Assembly: GCA_002104895.1 (NCBI GenBank)
Contig: MCFG01000233.1
Coordinates: forward strand, 1 to 64,000
Length of the DNA stretch: 64,000 nucleotides
Reading direction: 5' to 3'
DNA from: Anaeromyces robustus
Taxonomy: Eukaryota > Neocallimastigomycota > Neocallimastigomycetes > Neocallimastigales > Neocallimastigaceae
Numbering within the stretch: position 1 is the stretch's first letter; every line of letters begins with the position of its first letter. Shown here one piece after another: positions 11,953-25,218 of this stretch. The translations under genes and the position numbers were made by a program. The notes under the pieces are model-generated. The model was not told the DNA's origin, made no database searches, and worked only from the letters and a program-made list of their open reading frames with translations.

Positions 11953-12923
11953 TTACTTTTGCTTCTATTATTGTTATTATAATAATTTATTATTATTATT
12001 TCTATTACTTTTACTTCTCTTATTATTATAATTTATTATTACTCTTACTATTAATTTTGCTTCTATTATTGTTATTATTATAATAATTTATTTTTACTCT
12101 TACTATTAATTTTGCTTCTATTATTGTTATTATTATAATAATTTATTATGATTATTTCTATTACTATAACTTTTGTTTCTATTAATGTTAGTTATTATTA
12201 TTATTTTTACTATAATTGTTATATTATTATTCAAATAGCAATATTTACTTTTACTATAGTTTTTATTATTACTTTTACCATTTAAATTATTATTATTATT
12301 ACTATTATAATAAAGCTATTATTATTACTATTAATATTACTATATTTCTATTAATATCTATTGTATTACTATTTGTATTATTACCATTATTTTTATTATT
12401 AGTATTAATATTATTAATATTATTACAATTTACTATTATTTTTACTAATAATTTATTTAATTATTAAAATCATAATTATTATCATTATTATCATTTTTAT
12501 CTTGTTATGGTATTATTCATTTATTATTATTAATAATTTTTTTAAGTTATAAAATAGCAACTATACATTTTTTATTAATAATTACTATTAAAGTTATGAA
12601 ATAGTAATTAACATTCATTTTTTATTATTAATCGCTATTAAAGTTATGAAATACCAATTATTATTATCATTATTATTCATTTTTTTATTATTAATCACTT
12701 TATATCAATCAATAATTTGAATTTCGTTAATATTAAATATATTAATGAAATGAAATGAAACAATTATATATAACTAAATTAAAATAACCAAGATAAATTG
12801 AGAAAAGAAGAAAGAGAAAAGAAAAATTAATTAAATTAATACATATAATATGTATATCTTTACTATTTTTATTATACATAATATTTTATCAATAAAAATC
12901 ACATAATCAAATATATTATTTAT

Positions 12924-13031
12924 AATACTTGTTTTTTTTTAATATTAATAATATTAAAAAAAAAAAAAACGAAATACTTATTATAAATAATATTTTAATT
13001 ATATTATTAATATTAAAAAAAAACAAGTATT
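12924..13031. repeat. Imperfect long inverted repeat
   Basis: The arms start AATACTTGTTTTTTTTTAAT at 12924 and end with the reverse complement at 13031. About 30 bp pair with small mismatches near the loop. A second, interleaved pairing (TTATTTATAATA with TATTATAAATAA) is also possible. This is probably a fold-back relic. Confidence 0.65.
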
Positions 13032-15282
13032 TCTTGAACTAATACAATTATTTTTAGAATTATTATTATATATTAATTAAAATAAATAAAAAAAGGTAAT
13101 CAATAATCAATAATATAATATAAAGAATATAACAAATAAATAAACTTAATAATTAAATTGAAACATACTAAAAAGTTTCTAAAAACAAAATTTGTATTAT
13201 ATAGAAATTGTTTTTTTTTAAAATAAAAAAAAAAAAAAAGAAAATAATATATCTTTTATTAGTTACATGGTAAAATATTTGATGATATAAAAAATTTTCA
13301 TTATATTAATTGTAATCTATAAATATATATATATATAAATTTTCAAGAATAATTTTTTTTATTCATTATTAGATTGTATATTTTGGTATTAGATTTAAAA
13401 TGAATAGAAATTATTCAACCTATTATTATTATTATTTTTAATTAATGCTTTTATTCCAATTATATATAAATTGTATATTTTATATCTAACAAATGCAATA
13501 AATTTATATATAATATATAATACCATAACATAAATGATTACATTATAAAAATGATTATATGTAATACCAAGGATTAAGCTATGATATAATATCATTATAT
13601 ATAAATATAATATTTGATTATTTAATAATTTTTTTTTTAGCAAATTATTTTTTTTTATATTAAAAATTTTTTTTTTTCGTTTTATTCTAATTATCATTTA
13701 TATAACAGAAACCATGGTTATTTTTCAAAAAATATTTAAAAATAACAAATTGATTATTTTATTAAAACATTAAAACATATTTTCAAAATAATAAATAAAT
13801 AATAAATAATAAATAATAAAATGATAGAATAACTTAGATGAATCTTTTTTTATTCTTTTTATTCTTAGTTTATTATGTATTATTATTATTTTATATTAAT
13901 TGATTAATAGTTTAATAGAATACTATTAATATAAATATAAATATAAATATAAATATCAATATATATATTATTTTTTTTTCGTTATTATTATATTATATTA
14001 TATATTATATTTTTATAATCAGTGTAACTTATTTAATCATATTAAATCAAGATCGGGATGATTTAATTTATTAATATAATAATATTTTTTTTTTCGAGTT
14101 TTTTTTTTTCTTATTTCTTATTTTATATTTCTTATTTTTCTATCGTTTATTGAAATAATTATTAAAGATTCTCATATTTCATAAATTTCATAATTATTTA
14201 TAATAAGTTCTCAATTAACTCATTATTAAAGATTCTCAAGTATTATAAAGATTCTGGATACTTCATTAAAAAAGAAAATTCTCATCTTTTTTTTTTTTTT
14301 TTTTTTTTTTAATATTAATCAAATGTAACAATATTTTTATCATAAATTTATCAAAAATAGAATTATTATTCTTTTTTTTTTTTTTTTTTAATATATAATA
14401 ACATTTTTTAATTATTATTATTACTATTATTATTATTATTATTATTAATTATTATTATTATTATTAATTTATTAATTTTTTTAAAAAAAAAAAAAAACAT
14501 TTTAAATAGTTATTGTTACCTAATTTTTTTTTATTTTGTATATTTCAATATTATTAAATAATTACATTATACATTGTTGTATTGTATTTGTATGTATGAT
14601 GTAATTGTCAACATATTAATATATTGAAAGAAATATAATTAATATATTAATAAATATATTGAATGCATTATTTATTGAATAAAAATAATTTAATTGAATA
14701 ATTTATTTTAAAAAAGATAACATTTTCTTTTTTTTTTTTTTATACCCTAAAAATTGTAATTAAATTGTTATTAAATAGTAATTATATATTCTTTTATAAT
14801 TTATTATATAATATCAATATATTTCTCAATATAATATTAATATAATACAAATATATTGTTAATATAATAAATGTAATATAACAATGGTTTTATAGTGTTC
14901 CTATAATAATAATATTATATATATAAATATAAAAGATGGGAAGTGAAATTGCTTTAATTATTGAAAGTGAATATTAATTTATTTATAATAACTATTTTTT
15001 TTATTATAATAACTAATATTTACAGAATTATGATATAAGTTTATAATATTTCTTTTATTTTTTTATAATTATTATTATTATTAAAAAGAAAATACTTAAT
15101 AATTATAATTTAGTAAATATTTTAGAATTTTTTGAAATTTAGTTTATAATTAAAAATTTTAATCCACAATTTTATATTACTTAAAAGAAAATATTTTGGT
15201 ATGAATAATTTAAAAATTTTCCTAATTATGACTATTTAATATAATAATTTAATATAATATAAAAATAATATCTAAATTCATC

Positions 15283-15315
<33 letters not shown>

Positions 15316-15432
15316 TTATTCTATTTGTACAACCAAAAAATATCACAAAATATAGAATAAAATTATTTATAAAATTTATATATAAAAAAAAAATAAAATA
15401 ATAATAATAATTATAATTATAATAATAATAAT

Positions 15433-15491
<59 letters not shown>

Positions 15492-16107
15492 GAAAAACCA
15501 AAAAAAAAAATATTTTATATTTATTTAAAATATATATTAAAAGCTTTACTCAATATAAATTATCAAATATATAAATGTATTAATCCTATATATTAATATA
15601 TATTACATATAAATATTACATATATATTAAATGCTCTACAGAATACAAAAAAATTAATTCATTTTTAATATAGAATGTTAATATAATAAAAATGATGATA
15701 ATAATAATAATAATCTATTGATTATATAAGTCATAAATTATTATATAAAAAATAATATAATATAAAATATATTGTTATTAAATATAAATGTATAATATAT
15801 ATTTATTGTTTCATTTTTTTAACAATTTAATAATAATATAATAAAAATCAAAGAAATCTCTAATTCTTAACCAATGATACTTTATACTAAATTTGATATT
15901 ATAATAATATTAAGTCTTTACTTTTTAGGAAATTTAAATGTTACAAAATAGTACTCGATTATACAAACAATAAATAATAATAATTATAATAATAATATTA
16001 TAAACTTTAATAATAATAAAATAGTAATAGTTAATAAAAGTTAATAGTAATTTAAATAATAATAATAATTTTTAAAATTATGATATTATATAATAATTAA
16101 TAATTAA

Positions 16108-16330
16108 TATATATAAAAAATATATAAAATATATATAAAATATATATGAAATATATACAAAATATATATAAAATATATAAAAAATATATAAAAAATATAA
16201 AAAAAATATATAATATATATAATAAAAAATATATGAAATATATAATAAATATATAATATATATAAAATATATATTAATTATTATATAAAAATATATAAAA
16301 ATATATAAAAATATATAATATATAATATAT
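16108..16330. repeat. ATATATAAA-type minisatellite
   Basis: Degenerate tandem units of about 9-12 bp (AATATATAA with one-base variants such as tatatgaaa and tatacaaa). No coding potential. Confidence 0.75.
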
Positions 16331-17035
16331 ATATAATATATTTATTCATTATTTGTTATTATTATTTGTTATTAATTATTTGTTATTATTCTTTGTTATT
16401 AGTTATTATATAAAGTAATAGTTAAAAACTATTATATGTATTTATGATTCATATTTACTTCATCACTTTTGAATTTTTAATATATTTATGACTATATTTA
16501 ATATATCTCATTTTTAAAAATAATTTAATATAATTTAAAAAAAAATGTTACTAAACTTTAATATTTAATTTAATCCAATAGTATTATTATTTTCATTTAA
16601 TGCTATTTTTCTGTTTTTATTAAATCAGAGATTATCTGTATTTATTAAATAAGTGTATGATAATATTAAATAAATAAATTAATTAAAATAAATAAATAAA
16701 TAAGTAAATAAAAACCGAATAATAGTAAAAAAAAGAAAATCATTAAAGAAAAATACTATTATAAAAAGAGTATAAATAAATGGAAAAATACCTTTTATTT
16801 TTAAATTTTTAACAATATATTTTTAACTTAATTTAAATAATAATAAAAAAAAAAAAAAAAAAAAAAAAAGGTAAAATATAGATGAATATATGTATAATAC
16901 AATAAGAAATTTAATTTTGAAATTTCATTGTAGAATAAATGAATATGAAAAATTAGTTTTTCATATTCTTATTACTCTATATAATATTTTTATTATTATT
17001 TGTATATTATGATAAATAATGAATATTTATTTTAA

Positions 17036-17150
17036 TGAATTTAAATCAAATAACATATAACTAATTTTTTTATTTATTTGGTTATTTATATTTATTTTAA
17101 TGAATTTAAATCAAATAACATATAACTAATTTTTTTATTTATTTGTTTAT
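17036..17150. repeat. 65-bp tandem duplication
   Basis: The block beginning TGAATTTAAATCAAATAACA occurs at 17036 and again at 17101, followed in both by ATATAACTAATTTTTTTATTT. It lies about 330-440 bp upstream of the cstA start. Confidence 0.8.
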
Positions 17151-17231
17151 TTATTTATTTTTTATTTCTTTTACTTTATATGAAATATATAATATGTAAT
17201 ATTAATTATACATATACAAATAAATTATAAT

Positions 17232-17315
17232 ATTAACCAAACCAAATCAAACCAAACCAAAACAAAACAAAACGAACCAAATTAAACCAAACCAAACCAA
17301 ACTAAAACGAAACAA
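17232..17315 (+). repeat. CCAAA/CAAAA pentamer tract upstream of cstA
   Basis: Repeats of ACCAA, CCAAA and ACAAA lie 165-250 bp before the cstA ATG. The block is C-rich on one strand only, with no G apart from a few cga. This is unlike the other simple repeats here and could be promoter-proximal or transcribed leader DNA. No function is proven. Confidence 0.6.
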
Positions 17316-17479
17316 ACAAATAAAACAAAAAATAATAAATAGGAAAAAACTTTTTTTTTTTATTTTTTAAAAAAAAAAAAAAAATAAAAATAAAATAAAA
17401 TAAAAATAAAAAAAATAAAATAAAATAAAATAATATAAAAAAAAAAGAAAGAAAAAAGAAAAAAAAGAAAGAAAGAAAA

Positions 17480-19321
17480 ATGAACGCACTTTTATTATTA
17501 GTTATTTGTGTTATTATCCTTGCTTTAGGTTATATTTTCTACGGTGGATGGATAGAAAAAACATGGAATGTAAGAGAAGGTGAAGAAGAAGATACTCCAG
17601 CTCACACTATGGAAGATGGTGTTGATTATGTTCCAGCTAAAGCTCCAGTTTTAATGGGACATCATTTCTCATCTATTGCTGGTGCTGGTCCAATTACTGG
17701 TCCAATTGGTGCTGCCATGTTTGGATGGCTTCCAGTTACTCTTTGGGTACTTATTGGTGGTATATTCTTTGGTGGTGTTCACGATTATGGTGCATTATAT
17801 GCTTCCATTTGTCATAAGGGTCAATCTATTGGTGAAATTATTTCTGCTAATATGAGTCGTCGTGCTAAAAGATTATTTATTACTTTCTCTTATTTAACTT
17901 TAATTTTAGTTGTTGCTGCATTCTCTTCCATTGTTGGTTCCTCCTTTGGTGTTAAATATGGTAAGGATGGTAAAATTGTTCAAGCAGCTACTGAAACTAA
18001 TGCTGCTGTTGCTATGGTTTCTATTCTTTTCATTGTTATTGCTGTTATTTTCGGTTTCGTTGTCAAACGTTTCAGAACTCCAATGTTCCTTTCTACTATT
18101 ATTGGTATCATTGGTATTGTTCTCTGTTTATTCATTGGTATGAATTTCCATCCAATTTACTTATCTGAATCTACTTGGATGTACTTTGTTGGTATCTATA
18201 TCGCTATTGCCTCTGTAACTCCAGTTTGGATTTTACTTCAACCACGTGATTACTTAAGTTCCTTCCTTCTTTACTTTATGATTATTACTGCTTTTGTTGG
18301 TATTATTGGTGCTCATCCAAGTATGGATGCTTTCCCAGCTGTTACTGGTTTCGCTGTTGAAGATAAAAATGGTAAACAATTAATCTTCCCAATTTTATTC
18401 ACAACTGTTGCTTGTGGTGCTATTTCTGGTTTCCACTCTTTAGTTTCATCTGGTACTACTTCCAAACAATTAAACAAGAAGAAGGAAGCTAAACCAATTG
18501 CCTATGGTGGTATGTTATTAGAATGTGTTGTTGCTGTTTTAACTTTATGTGCTATTGGTTTTGCTAAAAGTTATAATAAGACTGTAGGTGAAAATGAACA
18601 ACTTACTAGTGCTACTGCTATTTTCGCTGGTGGTATTTCTAAGATGGTTGCTGAAATTCCAGGATGTGCTGGTCTTGAAACCTCCTTAAATACTTTATTA
18701 GTAGTAACCTATTCTGCTTTCTGTTTAACCTCTTTAGATACTGCTACTCGTTTAGCTAGATTTATGTTCCAAGAATTCTGGTTAGAACCAGGACAAACTG
18801 CTAAAGATGTTAAAGAAGGATGGAAGAAGATTATGGTTAATCCATATGTTGCTACTCTTATTACTGTTGTATTAGGTGTTGCTCTTGGTTTAACTGGTTA
18901 TCAAAAGATTTGGGGATTATTTGGTGCTGCTAATCAATTACTTGCTGGTATTGGTCTTTTAGCTGTTTCCACATGGCTTGGTAATGTTGGTAAAAAGAAT
19001 TCTATGATTTTAGTACCAATGGTATTTATGATGATTGTTACTATTTGTTCTTTAGTTTTAACTGTTAAAAACCAAATTTCTATTGTTGTTAATAAGAAGA
19101 ATGAAGACTGGGGACCATATGCTCAAATTATTCTTGGTTCACTTTTAGTTATTTTATCTATTGTACTTGTTATTGAAGGTGTACAAACTTTATTAGGTAA
19201 AAATAAGAAACAACAATCTAAGAAGAATGATGTTGAAACCGTTATTAAACAAGAAGAACAAAAAGATATAAAACCAAAAGAAGAAGCTAAACCAGAAGAA
19301 ATTGATATTGCTTCAAATTAA
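17480..19321 (+). CDS. cstA: Carbon starvation protein A family transporter (CstA)
   Basis: Intronless gene of 613 aa. It encodes a polytopic membrane protein of the CstA/BtsT family, whose bacterial members take up pyruvate (peptide uptake was an older proposal). Visible features are a first membrane segment at residues 3-21 followed by YGGWIEK; the family signature at 46-75 (DGVDYVPAK, then GHHFSSIAGAGPITGP); GGVHDYGALY at 98-107; roughly fifteen more hydrophobic segments; and a Lys/Glu-rich cytosolic-type tail at about 573-613. The length fits the shorter form common in Firmicutes rather than the ~700-aa enterobacterial form. Base use is clearly richer in GC than the flanks, with preferred codons (GGT, GCT, ATT) of a well expressed gene. 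It sits alone between two deserts. Absence of introns and the bacterial family suggest lateral transfer; the location (plasma membrane or hydrogenosome) cannot be told. Confidence 0.95.
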   Translation: MNALLLLVICVIILALGYIFYGGWIEKTWNVREGEEEDTPAHTMEDGVDYVPAKAPVLMGHHFSSIAGAGPITGPIGAAMFGWLPVTLWVLIGGIFFGGVHDYGALYASICHKGQSIGEIISANMSRRAKRLFITFSYLTLILVVAAFSSIVGSSFGVKYGKDGKIVQAATETNAAVAMVSILFIVIAVIFGFVVKRFRTPMFLSTIIGIIGIVLCLFIGMNFHPIYLSESTWMYFVGIYIAIASVTPVWILLQPRDYLSSFLLYFMIITAFVGIIGAHPSMDAFPAVTGFAVEDKNGKQLIFPILFTTVACGAISGFHSLVSSGTTSKQLNKKKEAKPIAYGGMLLECVVAVLTLCAIGFAKSYNKTVGENEQLTSATAIFAGGISKMVAEIPGCAGLETSLNTLLVVTYSAFCLTSLDTATRLARFMFQEFWLEPGQTAKDVKEGWKKIMVNPYVATLITVVLGVALGLTGYQKIWGLFGAANQLLAGIGLLAVSTWLGNVGKKNSMILVPMVFMMIVTICSLVLTVKNQISIVVNKKNEDWGPYAQIILGSLLVILSIVLVIEGVQTLLGKNKKQQSKKNDVETVIKQEEQKDIKPKEEAKPEEIDIASN

Positions 19322-20044
19322 ATTTTAAATTAACCCTTTTTTTTTAATTTTAAATTTTAAATTTTAAATTTTAAATTTAAAGAAAGAAAGTAAAAAAAAA
19401 AAGTTAAGAAAGAAAGAAAAAAAAAGGTTTAATCAATAAAAACGCAAAATAATAATAATAATAATAATGGATAATCATCAATAACACATAATTAATATTT
19501 TTTATAAAAAAAATGAAAAAAGAAAAAGTAAAGAAAAAGAATAATTGATAATTTTAATTGAAAGAAAAAAAATTATCAAATTAATATATATATATATAAA
19601 AGAGAGAAAATAATAATAATAATAATAATAATAAAATAAAAGGAATTTTAGTAATGATCTATTATTTCTTTTATTTATTTATTTTTTAATTATTATTATT
19701 ACTTTTTTTTTTAAATTATAAATATATATATATAGTAAATTTCTTTTTTTATTTTTATTTTTTTTTTTTATATCTATCAATTAAAAAAAATTATATATAT
19801 TAACTATTTAACTAATTATTATAATTTATATATCATTAATATTAATATTAAAATAAATAGATAAATAGATGATAAGTAGGATAATTTTTATTAAATAACA
19901 AAAAACAAAAACAACAAAATTATTATAATATATATCATTTTATAATTAATAATAATTAATAATAATATTTTCTATAGAAAATATATAAATATATTTATTA
20001 TTATTATTATTATTATTATTGTTTTATATTATAAGCATTTTTAC

Positions 20045-20076
<32 letters not shown>

Positions 20077-20178
20077 TAAAGGTATTATAATATATAAAGA
20101 AAAAAAAAACAATTAGATATATAAATATTTTTTATTATATATTTCCAAGTTTATCAAATTAAATTAAGTTTATTAAAA

Positions 20179-20211
<33 letters not shown>

Positions 20212-20350
20212 CAAAACAAAACAAAACAAAATACCTAAACAAACAAACAAACAAACAAAAAAAAACAAAAAATTATTATTAAATAAATTAAGAAAAAAAA
20301 AGCAAATATTGTAAAAAAATAAAAATAATTAAAAAAATAAAAAATTAAAA

Positions 20351-20384
<34 letters not shown>

Positions 20385-20766
20385 AAAATTATTAATTATT
20401 ATTCAATATTTATTTAATATTTAATATTTATTATTTAATATTTATTTATTTATTAAGTATTGTGTGGATTTTTTTTTTTTTTTAAGTTATGTTTTTAATA
20501 TTTAATATTTAATATTTATTTAATATTTATTTATTTTATTTATTTATTTATTTATTTTTTTTAAGTATATTCCATATTCCATATATTGGGTTGTTAACAT
20601 CATTAAATATTTTTTAAAATTCAAAAAAATTATTTTTTTTTTATTAATTCTCTTGAAACATTCTATTTGAAATTTTTTTTTTTTTTTTTTTAATTTTTTT
20701 TGTTTCTTTTTGAACATTTTTTTTTTTTTTTTGATGTTTTTTGTTTTTTTTATTTTGTTTCCTAAT

Positions 20767-20801
<35 letters not shown>

Positions 20802-21361
20802 CTAATTATTATTTTGTTTTTTGTTTTTTTGCTTTATTTTATTTTATTTTATTTTATTTTCATGATAAATAAATGAATAAATAAATAATATATAAATAAA
20901 TAATATATATTTAAATAAATATGTAAATGTATAAATAAATAAATACTATAGAATATCAAAAGATTTAGTTTTAATATTTTATGTTTTTTTTTTTATTTTG
21001 TTATTTTGTTATTTATTTATTATTATAGTGTTCATGTTCATTTCTATTATTTATATTATATATATAATATAATATATTATAATATAATCCAGTATATAAT
21101 AAAAAATACTTTCATAATAATTCATTTAAAGTTTTAAATCTTTTTTTTTTTTTTTTTATTTTTAGCCAATTTATTTATTTTTGTGTTCATGCGATGGTTT
21201 AAGAAACTTTTCAATTTTTTTAATATTTTTAATATTCAAACAATACTAAATTTATATAAAAAAAAAAATTGAAATTGTTGTGGTTTTTTTAATTTGTGGT
21301 TTTTTTAATTTGTTGGTTCTCTCTTCCTTAATTTAGTTAAATAAATAAATAAATAAATGTA

Positions 21362-21420
<59 letters not shown>

Positions 21421-21425
21421 ATGAA

Positions 21426-21504
<79 letters not shown>

Positions 21505-21517
21505 ATCAATATATCAA

Positions 21518-21557
<40 letters not shown>

Positions 21558-24500
21558 AAATAAATAAATAAATAACTTTAATAATAATAATATTAATAAT
21601 AAAATATCTTTATATGAATATTATTAAAACTATAGTGTATGTATTGTATGTGTATGTGTATCTGTATGTTTATGTGGAAGTTATCATCATTTGATGTATT
21701 ATTTATTATAATATTTATGTTAAGAATTAATACTTCTTATTATTGATATTGATAGAGTATTAATAATATTAGTAAATAATACCATAATAATTATTAATAA
21801 TAAATAAATAAATAAATATGATAAATAATTTTCTATATTCTTAATTTTTTTTTATTTCTAAATTCTTTTTTTTTTTTTTTTACTCATTATTCATTTTCAA
21901 TTTTCAATTTTCAATTTTCAATAAAAAAATAAAAAAATAAAATTTATTCTTAAATTAATTTTTTTATAATAAATAAAGTTTTGACATTTTCTTTAATTTT
22001 TTTTTTTATTTTATGTTTATAAACTAATAAAATTTAATAATAAAAAAAGTTTTTGGTTTTTAATTTTTGTTTTTTAATTTTTAATTAAAAAAAAAGAAAA
22101 AATGTTGAAATTTTTTTTTATAAGCCTCTTCTTTCTAAAAAAAGTAAATGAAAAAACTTAAAATTAAATAAAATTTATTTATTTCATTTATTTATTCATT
22201 CATTTATTTTGTATGTTACATTAAAACATTGAATGGATTTTTTTATATTTATATTTTAATGAAGTTTGACATATTTTATTACATATTTTTTTATTTAAAT
22301 ACATTAAAATACATTAATGTAAAATAAATTTTTTTATACTAAATAACTTAAAATATTTATTTTATTTATTATTTATATATATAAAATAAAAAATAAAAAT
22401 AAAAAATAAAACAAAAAAGTAATAATATAGAAATTAATATTAAAAAAATAAAAAGAGGTTTATTTTCTTATTTTTCTTAATAATAATTAATATTTATTAT
22501 TACTATTGTTATTTATTATTCTTATTTATTATTAATTATTTATTATTATTATTATTTATTATTTAATATTTATTATTGTTAATTTTATTCATATTATTTA
22601 TTATTATTATTTTTATTTTTTTATGGTATTATTTTAAAAATTATTTAAAAAAAAGAATTAAGCAAATTAAGATACGTTTAACGTTTATTGGTGGTATTCT
22701 TTTAATTAATTAAATTTGTTTTTTCAAATTAATTAAACCATAAAAGTAAATAGAAAAGTTTAATTATGAAAAAATTAAAAAAAAAAAAATTCTTTTAGTA
22801 TTTTAGTATTTTAGAATTCTATTATTCTATTAAGTATTTATTTACTTATTTATTTAATTTGTTATATATATTTATTTATTTTATTATTTATATATATATT
22901 TATTTATTTATAAATAAAATAAGAAAAAAGAAAAGTCTATAAAATTAAAATAATATAAAATGAAATAAAAAAAAGTTAAAGAAATTGTATTTAATTTGTA
23001 TTTCATTATTATTAATTGTGTATTTTTATTTTTATTTTTGTTTTTGTTTTTGTTTTTGTTTAAGTTCAATTATTTTAATAATAAATTATTTAGAAAATTC
23101 AATTACTTTAAACTTTAAGTTTTTGTAACATTGTATTAAAAATAAAAATAAAAATAAAATAAAAATAAACTTTTAAATTAAATAAATAATAATTAACGGA
23201 TTAACAATTTCTAAAATAACTAAAGAAAAAAAAAACATTTATTTTTTATTATTTTTGTTTAATTTTTTATACTGAATATCATTTATATTCATTCATTCAT
23301 TCATTCACCTTTTTTTTTTTTATCTATAATTATTATTATTTATCATTAATTTTTTAATTAATTCATTATTTAATTATTTAAATTATTTATTTAAATTATT
23401 TATTTAAATTTAAACTTAAACTTTTTCACACTTTTTAGATTAATTTAAAAAAGCTTTTTTTTTTTTTTTACTTATTCTTAAATTTTATTCGTTCAATTGA
23501 TGATACACTTTTTAACATAAAGTTTTATTTAATAAAAAATGAAAAAATGAAAAAAATGAAAAAATGAAAAAAAAAAAAGTGATTAAATTTTTAAGTTTAT
23601 ATAAAAAAAAAAGTTTATAATAAATCATTAAATGGATTGATTTATTGTATTTCATTTGTAAGAAGTTTTATTTGTATATATATTGTATAATATCCATCTT
23701 ATTAATAATAATAATCCATAATCAATAATCATAATTCATAATAATTAATAATAATAATTTTTGTTATATCATTAAATATAATGAATATAAAACAAACTAA
23801 ATATAAAATAGTAAATATAAATGCTTTTTTCTTTTATAACTATATAATATAAAAAATTATATAAAAAATCTTTATAATATTTTTAATTTTATGGTTTATA
23901 CATTCTTTTTTTTAAAAAAAAAAAAACTTATTAGATTAAACAATTCATTAACCAATTAATTAATTAAAATATTAAAAAAAAAAAAACATAGTTTTAAACT
24001 GAAAAAAGTTGATTCTTTTTTTTTTAAAAAAAAAAAAAAGTTCTTATTTTTTTTGTAATATATAATTATTATAAGCATTATTTAGTATTTTTTTTATGAT
24101 CTAATATATATATATATATTTTTTTTCATATTTTGTTTTTTATTTTGTATTTAACCTTAACTTAAAAAGTGAAATCATCCTTTTTTTTTAATTAAAACAA
24201 AAAAAGAAATTCAATGAAAAAAAGAAAAAAAAAAAAGAAAAAAAATTTTTTTATGATTAAAACATTTTAATTAAATTCAAAAAATTCAAAAAATTTAATA
24301 AAAAAAAAAACTAAAATTATTTTCTTTTCATATTATTAATGATAAAATATTAATATATTAACATACTACATATTACTGTTATTATTATTATTATTATTAT
24401 AAATATGATTTCTTTGATAAATTATTATTAATTCTTTATTATTATTACTATTTTAATATTATGCATTATGCATTATAGGATATATTGTTACATTTATTAG

Positions 24501-24610
24501 ATTTTTTTTTTCTTCATAAGTTACAGATTTCCAGAATATGAAGAAGAAAAAAAAAATATAATAACTTCTGTTACTCTATTACTTTATTACTCTAGAGGAT
24601 AAAGAATATT
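19322..24610. other. Gene desert downstream of cstA
   Basis: No gene was recognised over about 5.3 kb. Contents are homopolymers, (ACAAA)n at about 20184-20232, poly-A near 20358-20383, a large AAAT array (21339-21574, listed separately), TTTTG repeats near 23036-23060 and ATTT tracts. The first 100 bases hold the likely cstA 3' UTR. No tRNA-like or exon-like islands were seen. Confidence 0.55.
21339..21574. repeat. (AAAT)n microsatellite, about 235 bp
   Basis: Nearly continuous AAAT units with a few interruptions (ATGT, ATGA and ATCA). It is the longest tetranucleotide array in the window. Confidence 0.95.
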
Positions 24611-24835
24611 ATAAAATAAATAATTTCTTTATTTATATTATATGTATATTTCTAAACATAATATTATAAAATAAATAATTTCTTTATTTATATTATATGT
24701 ATATTTCTAAACATAATATTATAAAATAAATAATTTCTTTATTTATATTATATGTATATTTCTAAACATAATATTATAAAATAAATAATTTCTTTATTTA
24801 TATTATATGTATATTTCTAAACATAATATTATATA
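24611..24835. repeat. Four perfect 55-bp tandem units
   Basis: Units start at 24611, 24666, 24721 and 24776. Each begins ATAAAATAAATAATTTCTTT and contains TATTATATGTATATTTC then TAAACATAATATT. All four look identical, implying recent amplification. Confidence 0.9.
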
Positions 24836-25218
24836 TACTATAATAATTATTTATTATTTTATTCATTATTATTTATGATTATTTATTTATAAATATAATA
24901 TTTATTCATTATTATTATTGTTTATGTATATACATCTATTTTTAATTTTAAACATTAATGAATTATTATAAATATATATGTTTTAAAATAATGACAGTAA
25001 TAATTAAATTTAAAAAAATTATTGTATTAATTAATAAAGTATTACTTATGAATATACGTATATTTAATATGTATATTTATTTAAAGTATGAACATGCATA
25101 TATGTATATATATATATATAAATATAATGCTGTTAAAATATTTATTATCTATAAATATACTAATTACATTTTTAAATATTTTTACACTTAAATATATCAT
25201 ACATATATATTATTTTTT

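Larger units (their letters stand above)
10999..17479. other. 6.5-kb gene desert upstream of cstA
   Basis: The stretch holds AT-only sequence with repeats: the minisatellite at 11629-11952 followed by ATT-rich DNA to about 12470, the fold-back at 12924-13031, (AAT)n at about 15395-15485, an ATATATAAA array at 16108-16330, a 65-bp duplication at 17036-17150 and a CCAAA-rich tract at 17232-17315. A 100-codon minus-strand frame at 13395-13697 is low-complexity and is not accepted as a gene. The last 60 bases before the cstA start are purine-rich (A with GAAA), a probable 5' leader. Confidence 0.55.

Noticed and set aside
11625-12083. 152-codon plus-strand open frame of Tyr/Leu repeats
   Set aside because: Produced by a 12/15-bp minisatellite; no non-repetitive coding sequence on either side.
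13395-13697. 100-codon minus-strand open frame
   Set aside because: Composed of Ile, Tyr, Asn, Lys and Leu only, as expected from AT-rich noise; no family resemblance and no supporting exon structure.
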